Of a stretch of 64,000 nucleotides of DNA, positions 51,401-59,981 are shown piece after piece. The stretch covers positions 23,414 through 87,413 of the IMG/VR virus record IMGVR_UViG_3300042465_003746; one strand, written 5' to 3'. Origin of the DNA: a virus. Position 1 is the stretch's first letter. Each line of letters starts with the position of its first letter. The translations under genes were made by a program, and so were the position numbers. The notes under the pieces were generated by a model, which saw only the letters and a program-made list of their open reading frames with translations, had not been told where the DNA came from and did not search any database.

Positions 51401-52751
51401 TTTACGAGATTATAAAACGCCTTCTGAGGAAAGTTTAGCAAGTATGTACCCATATATGCCCCCTTCTTCTGCTTCATCTACGCCTCCTCCACATTTGTAT
51501 TTATCTGCAAATACAGGACAACCTGTTTATGACATAAATGCTGCAGGACAAAAAGAAGCTAGAGTAATGCCTACAGGATCTCTAGGTCCTAGACAATATG
51601 CTAATTACTTAGAAGAAGCAGCTAACTCGCCTGAAGCAATTGCACAGAGAGCAGATGTTGATGCCAGAAGCAATGCTAATATACAAAGATTTGCTACAGA
51701 AGGAACTCCTGCAAAAGAAACTCCTCAACAACAAAATATAAGAGAAAAAGCAGAGTTTCAAGCAAAGAATCAACAATATGCAAGAGAGCTTAAAATGAAA
51801 AGACAAGGAACTCCTAATCAATATGCTATGGGAGGTAATATGAATCACTACTTTGATGGTATATCAGGTCCTTCTCAAATGGAAACTACAGGAGGAATGA
51901 ATGATGAAAATTATGATTGGACAGCTGATTACAATAGAAGAATGAGTCAAGCAGCTAATACTCCTCCTACATTTACATCAGATTTTCCTTCTATGTATCA
52001 AGGAAATACAGGTTTAACTACAGGTATTGAAGGTAATCCTAGTGCAGAATATTTTGCACAAAGAGCTCAAGCAGCTCAAGCAGCTCAAGGATTAAATACT
52101 CCTATAGAAGGATTTAAAACTGATCAAGATAAAACAAACATTAAGTCTGAACATAAAGAAGGTTTAGGAGACTTTGCTGCTAATATGGCTCCTATTGCTT
52201 ACAATGCTTATCAAGGTTGGTTAGCTAAAAACATGGCTTTACCTGAAAATATGGCATATCATTATGACCCTTACTTACAAAATATTAATTCTCAATTAAG
52301 AGATGCTGATAAAATGGGAGCACAGGCATATGCTTCTTTAAGAAATATGGGTAATCCAGGAGCAATCGCTGCTAACTTAGGAAATATAACTCATGAACTT
52401 GCTTTAGCAAAAGCTAAGATAAGAGAAGCTAAAGAAAATGCGGATAACTTATCTAAGACTGAAGCTGCTAAATACAATGATAAGAGCCTTAAAGATGCTA
52501 AGTTGATGAAATATCAATTAGAAGCGCAGATGAAAAATGCTAGAGAAGAATCTCGAAAAGAATCTTTAAAAGGTATACAGGATTATATCAATAATAAAAC
52601 TGCTAATGAAATAGCAGGTGATTATAATGCTATGGCAGGTGAAGGTAATTATAGTTATAAGAACGTACCTTACCTACAAGGATTACAGAGAACATTTGCT
52701 GCATCACAAGCTGCAAAAGACAAGAAAAAAGAAGACAATAAAACAGTATAA
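48492..52751 (+). CDS. Virion cargo protein with N-terminal GH73-like lysin domain (1419 aa)
   Basis: Residues 45-160 resemble a glucosaminidase: VVAGQWQFESGGGAHMG (E69) and NHNYFGIQAHT, as in GH73 (A-Q-x-x-x-E-S-G-x-G, N-x-F-G-I). Next come FAEGGPMGQLTEFNAGGSHE and GGIPQGQAPDGGMNLVEQGE, a motif known from crAss-like cargo proteins, then Q/M/P-rich low complexity (about 465-525), GG turns and a helical C-terminus. It probably digests the cell wall during ejection and is carried inside the virion. It continues directly into the 937-aa gene (2 bases). Confidence 0.7.
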   Translation: MPNDLTYGDIPPQIQQYLARPGVNKEKAMQWFSLGISEPQTYNQAKLLAEAVGNSPEQAKVVAGQWQFESGGGAHMGANHNYFGIQAHTQAVRDRLIARGINVGVGALTDTPEVRDGKKVNTKNKFMEFDNAFDGFQAHRVFLETNPIYEKALAAPSAKEFALGLQNAGYATAKDYGSNLYNNFVLPKEKSPMSGDKRPSSLGKTVSKVKLGTSTEDQIPEIVPALPTRPIEQIETNTLGIRPEISTSPAQTNYIPTNSAPIVMPASEAMQMGAPKGWFGSGKSTFNAMGGSLNNAGFNALPQEVQNKIRTNMNNKRFAEGGPMGQLTEFNAGGSHEESPLGGIPQGQAPDGGMNLVEQGETKLNADNYIFSKTLKIDSETAKQFNLKPTFVGKDFAEASKIANRKDSRRENDTIEEAAIQRDLDNLMNAQEAFKQKLVEEKLAEIQSLDPNALAQIAQSYQPQGMPPQGMEQGMGQEQMPQGQPSPEEMAMMQQQQGQGQGQPPMDPAMMQQMMAQQQGAPQMPMQYGGPMSYKCGGGMYEYGGDLSRQFYDGGTMSGSNFGNGYATLNNPYAQNNGLNGPANNGLNTQGFGSPGVSEQAPEAMENPAAGLTGNQYAQIGSALVGGATQTYNNFNDPNASIRTKSESLDGAVQGVAGAINPIVGTAIAAGNMIGKPIRTSLEKTDEQGNLENKSGAQAGAIVGSFFDPVKAIMTRSSYKGGWTDFSGKGYVNALEAEAKKNIADQKAAEESYNTQQLALQKQQQDAINSAIQAGIAGAQKQDDSNSNFAKYGGHQFPMLTPRYKDNAGPMGQDLGNLYADGGILDGPGDPPKAAATTIAPDITTPPIAPVITPPKYSAPPIATYNPTLSSTYGKEYAQNLKQFTDNPIDPKTGAPYQGSGGGDAGSPTGTGGDYHPLTPAQRAAAIKDLEGYGTADLRPDILERYLSLKNDKPYFVNEYGDKFLSKPYDLRDYKTPSEESLASMYPYMPPSSASSTPPPHLYLSANTGQPVYDINAAGQKEARVMPTGSLGPRQYANYLEEAANSPEAIAQRADVDARSNANIQRFATEGTPAKETPQQQNIREKAEFQAKNQQYARELKMKRQGTPNQYAMGGNMNHYFDGISGPSQMETTGGMNDENYDWTADYNRRMSQAANTPPTFTSDFPSMYQGNTGLTTGIEGNPSAEYFAQRAQAAQAAQGLNTPIEGFKTDQDKTNIKSEHKEGLGDFAANMAPIAYNAYQGWLAKNMALPENMAYHYDPYLQNINSQLRDADKMGAQAYASLRNMGNPGAIAANLGNITHELALAKAKIREAKENADNLSKTEAAKYNDKSLKDAKLMKYQLEAQMKNAREESRKESLKGIQDYINNKTANEIAGDYNAMAGEGNYSYKNVPYLQGLQRTFAASQAAKDKKKEDNKTV

Positions 52752-52753
52752 TT

Positions 52754-55567
52754 ATGATAACTCCATATTCTACACCATTAAAAACTGAATATAAGCCTCT
52801 AGGATTAGAGGCTTTTGCTCAACCTTTATCACAAATGTCTGAGAAATTAGAAACAGCAAAAAGTCTTGCTGCTAATGCAGATTTTGAAATGAGTAGATTA
52901 AATCAAGATGACCCACGGAGTAAAGAATTAATGGAGTTACTAGAGAAGAAAAGAAATGAAATAGCTACTAATCTTAATACTTCTAAAAACTATCGTCAAG
53001 CTACTCAGCAAATTGCTGACTTAAACAAAATGTTTAATAAAGACCCTGAATTACAATCTGTAAAAAGTAATTACGAAGGTTATAAAAAGATGGAAGCCGA
53101 GCATAAAGCTATGGTAGAAAAAGGCACTATATCACAAAAAGATATGGACGTTTGGAAAATGAAAACTTTAGGGGAATTTAAAGGAACAAACTACAATCCA
53201 GAGAATAAAGATTATACTGCCATAAGTTTACAACCTCGTTCTAAAAATATGGAAGAGGATATGCGTAAAGAATCTTTAGAGTTAGCCAGAATGGCTGTAG
53301 CACAACAGAAATCTGATTTTGGGGATTACATAGAAACTTCTCCTGGAGTAAAGACTCGTGTAGAAACTACTTTAGAGCATAGAAACTTAGAACAAGTAGC
53401 GGGAGAAATCCAACGTATGTTAGCTACTTCTGATAAGTATAAAGATTGGGTACAAGAAGATGCTGATTTTACTTTTTACGCTAATTCCCAAGGACCTAAA
53501 GGACAAGAATTCCAAGAAGGGGTCTTAGAAGGAACAGTAGGGATATTAAAGAATCAAATTGCTAATGCACCTGACCCTAAAAAAGCAGCAGAACTTAATG
53601 CGCAGTTAAATCAAACTATGGCAGAAATAGCGCAAGCTAAAGAAACTGGTACTAGTAGTAATTTAGCTGAAAAATATTATAAGAATGCTGCTTATAATAA
53701 GTTTGGACAATTAGGAATGGCAGCATCTGACTTAGTAGATTTTGCAAAACTAGGACAAAAAGAAGTTGAGAAAATAGATGAGGCTGCTAAAGCTGGACAT
53801 GCTGCTGGAGTTAAGAAGTTAGAGGAAATGACTCCTTTAACAGCTAATATAACTAGTGCAACTATTCAACCAGGTATAAGTGTATCTGGTTCCCCTACAT
53901 CTTCTGCAGAAGAAGAAGCAGCTTATTTATGGAATCAAAATACTAAAGAAAGATTAAATGGTACTTCAGCAGATGAAGTTTCTATTTTAAAAAATATTCC
54001 TAAAATAGATGAAATTTCTGGTTATAATGATGTTAGAGATGCTACTAAAGATATTCATTTAATAGATCTTGGATTAGGTCAATTAGAAAAAGGAATGAAA
54101 GAAGTAGAGGATAATATAAAACTTAAACAAATTGAATTAGGTAAAGCAACTACTTCTGAAGATAAGCAATTAATAGCTCATGAAATAGATGGACTAAAAA
54201 AGAAAAAAGAAGGAGTGCATTTATCTTTAGTAAATGAAGGAAAAACTTTAGAAAATATTATAGAAAGAGATGTAGCCAATGACCCAGAATTTAAGGAATT
54301 ATGGACTACTACTGCTAAAAAAGATGTTAGAACATTCTTAGATTTATTAGAAAAAGGTAACTTAGAATATTTAAAAAATGCTAGTGGAAGTATAATAAAT
54401 CCTAATCGTAAGTTAGACCCATTATCTCCTGAAGGACAATTAGCAATAGAAGCTAAAGGAAAGGGCTTAATTACTGCTGACATGATAGAACTACCTTTAA
54501 TATATGGTAAAGAGGTTCCAAAAAATAAATTAGTTACATTCTCAGAAAAATTAATAAAAAATTATAACTGGAATTTAGATGCACAATTGGCATCTGCAAC
54601 TACTCCGTTAGAAATAAACGGGGATAAATCTTTAGATACTTACACAGGAGGGGCCGTAACTATTTTAGATGGCTATATAAAAAATAATCAAGGAGGTAAA
54701 TCTAGAGTAGAACGAGTTACTATGAGCCCTCTTACTGGAAAAACTACTAAAAATCTAGAACAACAAGATTTTGATTTATCTGCTTATAATCCAGTATGGC
54801 ATTATGCAGGAGTTAATCAAAATGAAGAACCTGTAGTTCGTTATGTATTAGATAGAAAATTCCAAGATGTAGCAACTGCTAATAGTTATATAGCCTCTCA
54901 AGTAAGAACTCAAAAAGGATATGCAGAAACTGTTGCTGTGAATGCAGGAGAAGTTGCTGCTTGGAAAAAAGCAAATCCTACTGATTTATATATAGCTGTA
55001 CCTGGTATATCTAATAGTGCTACTATTGCAGTGCCTGCAGAAAAAAATTATGTAGAATATTCTAAAACTGCTCTTGCAATAGGAAGTGATAAGTTTATGG
55101 AAAATGTCGATAATTATGCAAAAATTGGATTAATATCTAATCCTGATAGAAGAAAAGGTTATTCAGAGATGGCAGCTATATTACAAGATGCTATAGAAAA
55201 TAAACACACTACTACAGAAATTATTCAAGGACCTGCAGCTTATAAAGAAAATTTAGGAAAAGACGGAAGACCTGATGGAACTTCTTCAGGATTTGTATTA
55301 ACATATAAACCAGAAGGAGATAATTTAGTAATGACTATTAATAAAGTTACTCTTAATACAGCTAACAGTACTCCTACATATGAATTTGTCGGTAGAAAAA
55401 CTTTAAATCCTGGAGGTAATCTTCCTACTCAGTTATACTCTATAGATTTAATTTATGGAACAGGTGCAGAAAGAGATTTAGTACATGAAACATCTAATTG
55501 GGAAGAACGTGTTTTTGTACCTGCATTTACAAATCCAGCAGCAGCATTACAAGGACTTTCTAAGTAA
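52754..55567 (+). CDS. Large virion cargo protein, helical (937 aa)
   Basis: A 937-aa protein whose first 500 residues are almost all helical and coiled-coil-like (QMSEKLETAKSLAANADFEM, LEKKRNEIATNLNTSKNY), then alternating alpha/beta regions. There are no cysteines in most of the protein and no membrane segment. In crAss-like phages such genes lie between the muzzle and the virion RNA polymerase and encode proteins released into the cell with the DNA. No enzymatic motif was found. Confidence 0.65.
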   Translation: MITPYSTPLKTEYKPLGLEAFAQPLSQMSEKLETAKSLAANADFEMSRLNQDDPRSKELMELLEKKRNEIATNLNTSKNYRQATQQIADLNKMFNKDPELQSVKSNYEGYKKMEAEHKAMVEKGTISQKDMDVWKMKTLGEFKGTNYNPENKDYTAISLQPRSKNMEEDMRKESLELARMAVAQQKSDFGDYIETSPGVKTRVETTLEHRNLEQVAGEIQRMLATSDKYKDWVQEDADFTFYANSQGPKGQEFQEGVLEGTVGILKNQIANAPDPKKAAELNAQLNQTMAEIAQAKETGTSSNLAEKYYKNAAYNKFGQLGMAASDLVDFAKLGQKEVEKIDEAAKAGHAAGVKKLEEMTPLTANITSATIQPGISVSGSPTSSAEEEAAYLWNQNTKERLNGTSADEVSILKNIPKIDEISGYNDVRDATKDIHLIDLGLGQLEKGMKEVEDNIKLKQIELGKATTSEDKQLIAHEIDGLKKKKEGVHLSLVNEGKTLENIIERDVANDPEFKELWTTTAKKDVRTFLDLLEKGNLEYLKNASGSIINPNRKLDPLSPEGQLAIEAKGKGLITADMIELPLIYGKEVPKNKLVTFSEKLIKNYNWNLDAQLASATTPLEINGDKSLDTYTGGAVTILDGYIKNNQGGKSRVERVTMSPLTGKTTKNLEQQDFDLSAYNPVWHYAGVNQNEEPVVRYVLDRKFQDVATANSYIASQVRTQKGYAETVAVNAGEVAAWKKANPTDLYIAVPGISNSATIAVPAEKNYVEYSKTALAIGSDKFMENVDNYAKIGLISNPDRRKGYSEMAAILQDAIENKHTTTEIIQGPAAYKENLGKDGRPDGTSSGFVLTYKPEGDNLVMTINKVTLNTANSTPTYEFVGRKTLNPGGNLPTQLYSIDLIYGTGAERDLVHETSNWEERVFVPAFTNPAAALQGLSK

Positions 55568-55588
55568 GTAGTATAATAAAATTTTAAG

Positions 55589-55596
55589 TATCTTTG
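55589..55596 (+). promoter_or_regulatory. Bacteroidota-type -7 box before the 1290-aa cargo gene
   Basis: TATCTTTG, 16 bases before the ATG at 55613, in a 45-base gap after the preceding gene. It may start a separate transcript for the 1290-aa protein, the ferritin and the giant last gene. Confidence 0.55.
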
Positions 55597-55612
55597 AATA
55601 ATAAAATATTTT

Positions 55613-58600
55613 ATGGAAGAAGAAGAAAAACCAGTTAAATTAAAAGGAGTAGATACTGGAAAAGAAGGAGGAACTTATTCTATTTTACCTGTTTCTAAAC
55701 CTTCCGATGTCTATAAAATACCTAAAACTGAAGAACAAGCCTTTGCTCAAAAATTAGGAAATATAGCAGAAATTACTACAAATTCTATTGCAGGAACTGA
55801 TTTTAATGTAGACCCTAGAGCAGCTATGCTCTATACTCCTATAGATTTAGCAGCAGGAATTAGAGACCCTAATGAAAGAGCTAAATTTCTAAACGAACAT
55901 GGTTCTCGCATGGTTAAATTGATGGGTCAAGATCAATATGGTATTAGATTTAATCATGAAATAAAAGATTATGCAGCCTATAAAGAAAAATTATACGATA
56001 AACGTGTAGATAAATTCTTAGATGATTTAGATGAAGGTCAAAGTTTTTTAGCTGAGGCAGGTAATACTGCAACTAAATTAATTGGAAATCTTGCAGTAAA
56101 TATAGCGGGTATTTTGCCTGTAGTATATGGTATGGGAAAAGGGTTATTTACTTGGGATGCTCAAAATATTTATAATAATGGGATGTTTGATGCATGGGAA
56201 ACCATGGAAGAAGAAATCAATAACAAATTTGCAGTATACGGAGGTTCTGATTATGATTTAAATGAAGACGGAAGTCAGAAAGGATTCTTCTCTAGATTTG
56301 TATCACATCCAATGAAATCTTTAAATAAAGATATTGCTCCCGCAATTTCTTTTATTGCAGGAGCTATTATCACAGAAATGATAGCTGCTCCCCTAGGAGT
56401 AGTAACAGGAGGTACTTCTGTAGTAGCAGCCACAGCTAAATTAGGAGCACAGGCTACTAGATTATTTGCAAGAGGTGCGGGGGAAGTAGGAGCATTAGGA
56501 GTAAAAGGAACTAATTTATTATTACCTAAAGGAATGAAAATCCTAAGAGGATTAGATAAGTTAGACGATGCTGCTAATATGACAAAGATAACTGATTTAT
56601 CAGCTAAATATAGAGCTACTTTAGGAACAGCTACTTCTATGGTAAGAAGTGCAGGTTATGAATCTTCTTTAATAGCTAGAGATACTTATGATAGTACTTT
56701 AGAAAGTTTATTAGCAAATCATGCTGCATTAAATGCTGAACCTCCTACAGAATCAGAAATGGCTTTGTATAAACAAAAAGCAGGTGATGCTTCTGAGTAT
56801 GCATGGTTTACTAATATTCCGTTAGTAGGCTTTTCTAATATGATGCAATTTCCTAAGATATTTGCAGGAGGATATAAAGTTAATCAAGCATTGTCTAGAT
56901 TAAGTCCTTTAAAATCTACAGGAACTATAATTAATAAAGAAGGACAAAGACAGGCTCGATCAGAAGTACTCGGTAAATGGGGTCGTACAGCTGCAGTTGG
57001 TGGAGCAATGTTAAAGTCAGGAGTTACAGAAGGATTTGAAGAATTTTCTCAAGGAGTTCTTGAACATGGATTAGCTGATTACTATACTGCAAAATATACT
57101 AAGAATTCTAGAGAAACTTCTATAGGTTTACTATCAGCTATGAATACTGCTGCTAGAAACTACGCAGGCTCAACTGAGGGACAAGATTCAATGACTATTG
57201 GGTTCTTAATGGGGATGGTGGGGTTACGTCTTCCTATGAGAATTAATAAAGAATCAGGTAAGTTAGAGAGAGGTTGGGCATCTTATGGAGGAGCTAGAGA
57301 AGCTCGTAAAGAACTTAAACAAAAATGGGCCCAAGATGCAGTAAATGCAGAGTACCTGAATACTAATTCTACGCAAGATGCACTAAAGTCCAACTATGAT
57401 AACATGGCTCGTGGGGTAACTACCCAAGAAGACCAAGATGCTGCTTTAGCTAAAGGAGATAAGTTTGGATTTAAGAATTCCGAGCATTCTTCAATGCACT
57501 CCTTTGTATCTACAAGGATACAACTAGGTTTATCAGATACTATTTTTCAAGATTTAGATGCATTCCAAGCTTTACCTCTTGCTAACTTTAATGATCAATT
57601 TGCTACTAAAGGAGTAAAAGATTTTACTGAAGAAACTCGGAAAGAATCTCTTGATAAAGTTAGAGTAGAGACAGAAAATGTTATAACAGCTACTAGAGAA
57701 GTAGAATCATTATTTAATGATACTAAAGTATTAGTAGATTTATTTTCAAAAGATTATAAAGGATTACAAGATCCTAAGAACATAACAGGAGCTCTAAAAG
57801 AGCAAATGATTTATTTACATTCAGCTAATAAAAACTTTAGTGAAAGAGAGAAATCTCTGGAGTCAGAAGTTCAAGACTTGACTGATGGTAAAATCAATCC
57901 TACTGTATTTAGAAATATTATAGGAAGAATTACAGGAGTAAGAAAAGATGATGGCAGTGCAGAGATGATTACTTCTGCTAAAGAATTGTACAAAGCTGCT
58001 ATGCAAGATTGGAAGTCAGAAGACCCAGTTGGATATAATCAACACTCTAAAGAAGTTGCTCCTATTTTACAAGATTTAATAAAGATAAAAGTAAAGAGAG
58101 CACAATTAAGTACGTTATATAATGTACTATTTACTAAATCGGGTGCAGAGAAATTTGGTAAATTTTACGAATTACTAGAGGAGCACTATGTAGGAGAGGC
58201 TCATAAACAAGTATTAGAACAAATTGCTAATGCTACTAAAAACTCTAAGACAGCTGCTAGAACTACTAAAAATTCTATGGATGAGAAGTCTATTACTGGT
58301 GATACTCCTATTGTAAATGCACAAACTAAGAGAGAAGCAGATTTAGCAGATGCAGAAGTATCTGCAATGATTAATGCAAGTTCTCCTCAAGATGCTTCTC
58401 AAGTAGCAGATTTAAATTCTTTAATTCCCTTAGTCAGTCCTACTGAAATTTTAAAAATACTTGAAGATAAACCAGGATTATTTGCAGCAATAAGAAAAAG
58501 TTTATTAGACAAAGGCATTGTTATAGGAGATACTGTTTCTGAAGTAAGAGAAAATCTAGTAGAGGATCCTAAAATAGGTGCAGCAATTGTTGCAGAATTT

Positions 58601-59485
58601 GCTAAGTTGATGTCCGCTAATTCTTCAGAAGAATCTGTTAAAGACCCAAGTCTAGATTTTGCAGATGAACAAGATGCTTCTCAACCTAATCCTGTACCTC
58701 AAGATGAGTTAACTTTAGAACAACAGTTAGAACAATCTTTAAATAAATTAGAAAGAACTTTTGCACCTAAACAACAAGTAAATCCTACAGCAATTATAGG
58801 AGTAACTCACCATAAAGAAATAAAAGGTGGAAAACTTTTAAGAGACCCTAAAACAGGAAAATTTATTAAAAAAATAACTGACCAACCTGTAGATAATGCA
58901 TTATTAAATTCTCCTGAGTTTTTATCTAATGCAGAATTAAAAGCTGAGTTTAAATATGTACAGTTTAAATTAGAGGAAACTATTCCTTGGAAAGATTCTA
59001 AAGGCAACACTGTAGAAATAACAGATGCCAATACTAGAATAGGTGCATACCATAATGGTATATTCTTAATGGATTTACCTGCTTTTACAGCAGGTATGCC
59101 GCTAAATTTTTTAGCACTCAGAAAAGCTATTATAGCTCAAGAAACTGGGGTTATAGAAGAAGCTCCTACGGTAAATATCCAAGAGCAAATAGAAATTAAA
59201 AAGAATCAACTAGAAGAGTTAGATGCTAAATACGTAAGAGATCAACAAGCGATAGAAGATAAGTTTGCTAAAACAGGCTTTATGAAAACAATGTTTGGAG
59301 ATCCTGCAGCTAGAGTAAATGCTGACTATGCATTAGAACTAGAATATGAAGAAGCTAAAGAAAAACTTACTAATGAACTAGTTGCTTTAAAAAATCCTGT
59401 AGTATCAGAAAGAGAAGCACTTATTGCGCAGTATTTAAAAACAATTGCAGAACAAGCAGAAATTAATACACAAGGTTGTAAATAA
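55613..59485 (+). CDS. Large virion cargo protein with membrane-active segments (1290 aa)
   Basis: A 1290-aa protein. Two hydrophobic regions stand out: residues about 148-172 (NTATKLIGNLAVNIAGILPV) and about 240-265 (DIAPAISFIAGAIITEMIAA, followed by PLGVVTGGTSVVAATA). Such segments in an internal protein suggest insertion in the cell envelope to form an ejection channel, as T7 gp15/gp16-type proteins do. The remainder is helical with a lysine-rich coiled coil near the C-terminus (about 1205-1260). It is followed 11 bases later by the ferritin gene. Confidence 0.65.
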   Translation: MEEEEKPVKLKGVDTGKEGGTYSILPVSKPSDVYKIPKTEEQAFAQKLGNIAEITTNSIAGTDFNVDPRAAMLYTPIDLAAGIRDPNERAKFLNEHGSRMVKLMGQDQYGIRFNHEIKDYAAYKEKLYDKRVDKFLDDLDEGQSFLAEAGNTATKLIGNLAVNIAGILPVVYGMGKGLFTWDAQNIYNNGMFDAWETMEEEINNKFAVYGGSDYDLNEDGSQKGFFSRFVSHPMKSLNKDIAPAISFIAGAIITEMIAAPLGVVTGGTSVVAATAKLGAQATRLFARGAGEVGALGVKGTNLLLPKGMKILRGLDKLDDAANMTKITDLSAKYRATLGTATSMVRSAGYESSLIARDTYDSTLESLLANHAALNAEPPTESEMALYKQKAGDASEYAWFTNIPLVGFSNMMQFPKIFAGGYKVNQALSRLSPLKSTGTIINKEGQRQARSEVLGKWGRTAAVGGAMLKSGVTEGFEEFSQGVLEHGLADYYTAKYTKNSRETSIGLLSAMNTAARNYAGSTEGQDSMTIGFLMGMVGLRLPMRINKESGKLERGWASYGGAREARKELKQKWAQDAVNAEYLNTNSTQDALKSNYDNMARGVTTQEDQDAALAKGDKFGFKNSEHSSMHSFVSTRIQLGLSDTIFQDLDAFQALPLANFNDQFATKGVKDFTEETRKESLDKVRVETENVITATREVESLFNDTKVLVDLFSKDYKGLQDPKNITGALKEQMIYLHSANKNFSEREKSLESEVQDLTDGKINPTVFRNIIGRITGVRKDDGSAEMITSAKELYKAAMQDWKSEDPVGYNQHSKEVAPILQDLIKIKVKRAQLSTLYNVLFTKSGAEKFGKFYELLEEHYVGEAHKQVLEQIANATKNSKTAARTTKNSMDEKSITGDTPIVNAQTKREADLADAEVSAMINASSPQDASQVADLNSLIPLVSPTEILKILEDKPGLFAAIRKSLLDKGIVIGDTVSEVRENLVEDPKIGAAIVAEFAKLMSANSSEESVKDPSLDFADEQDASQPNPVPQDELTLEQQLEQSLNKLERTFAPKQQVNPTAIIGVTHHKEIKGGKLLRDPKTGKFIKKITDQPVDNALLNSPEFLSNAELKAEFKYVQFKLEETIPWKDSKGNTVEITDANTRIGAYHNGIFLMDLPAFTAGMPLNFLALRKAIIAQETGVIEEAPTVNIQEQIEIKKNQLEELDAKYVRDQQAIEDKFAKTGFMKTMFGDPAARVNADYALELEYEEAKEKLTNELVALKNPVVSEREALIAQYLKTIAEQAEINTQGCK

Positions 59486-59496
59486 AATAAATAACA

Positions 59497-59970
59497 ATGG
59501 AAAATTTATTAAGTGAAATAGAACAAAAAGAATTAAACAAGTTTGGTTTACTAGAACTAACTGCTTCTCAGAATTATTTACATCTTAGTAATAGGATGAA
59601 AACTTTAGGTTACTTTGGGGCTGAAAAGTTTTTCTTAAGTGAGGCTAACAGTGAAAGAGATCACTATGGTAAAATTGAAAAATTTGCTAATGATTTAGGA
59701 GGAGAAGTATCAGTAGAATCTTTGGAAAAAGTAACCAGCACTGTTGCTAATATTAAAGAAGCATTGGAACATGCTTATCAGATGGAAAAAGATTTAATGA
59801 TGGAGTATGAGAAAGCGGCAATACGCACTGACTTATCATTAAAAGTTGTACTTTTGTTGCAAGACTTCACAACACATCAAGTAGGAGCAGTAGGTGAATA
59901 TGGAGATTTACTTGCTAGACTAGCTCTTACTGACAATATGTTGTTGTTTGATCAAGAACTTGGTAATTAA
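59497..59970 (+). CDS. Ferritin (classical non-haem type)
   Basis: A 157-aa protein that lines up with bacterial ferritin such as E. coli FtnA over its whole length. Matching positions (FtnA in brackets): E20 (E17), Y27 (Y24), E53 (E50), H56 (H53), E97 (E94), Q128 (Q127). The context also fits: LLELTASQNYLHL, SERDHYGKIEKF, QMEKDLMMEYEKA and the end LLFDQELGN, like the FIDKELS end of FtnA. The second-site residues E129 and E130 are replaced (G130, A131), so B or C site binding may be weaker. It should form an iron-binding cage or four-helix protein. It lies in the cargo operon, with 11-base gaps on both sides. Confidence 0.85.
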   Translation: MENLLSEIEQKELNKFGLLELTASQNYLHLSNRMKTLGYFGAEKFFLSEANSERDHYGKIEKFANDLGGEVSVESLEKVTSTVANIKEALEHAYQMEKDLMMEYEKAAIRTDLSLKVVLLLQDFTTHQVGAVGEYGDLLARLALTDNMLLFDQELGN

Positions 59971-59981
59971 AAAATTAAATT

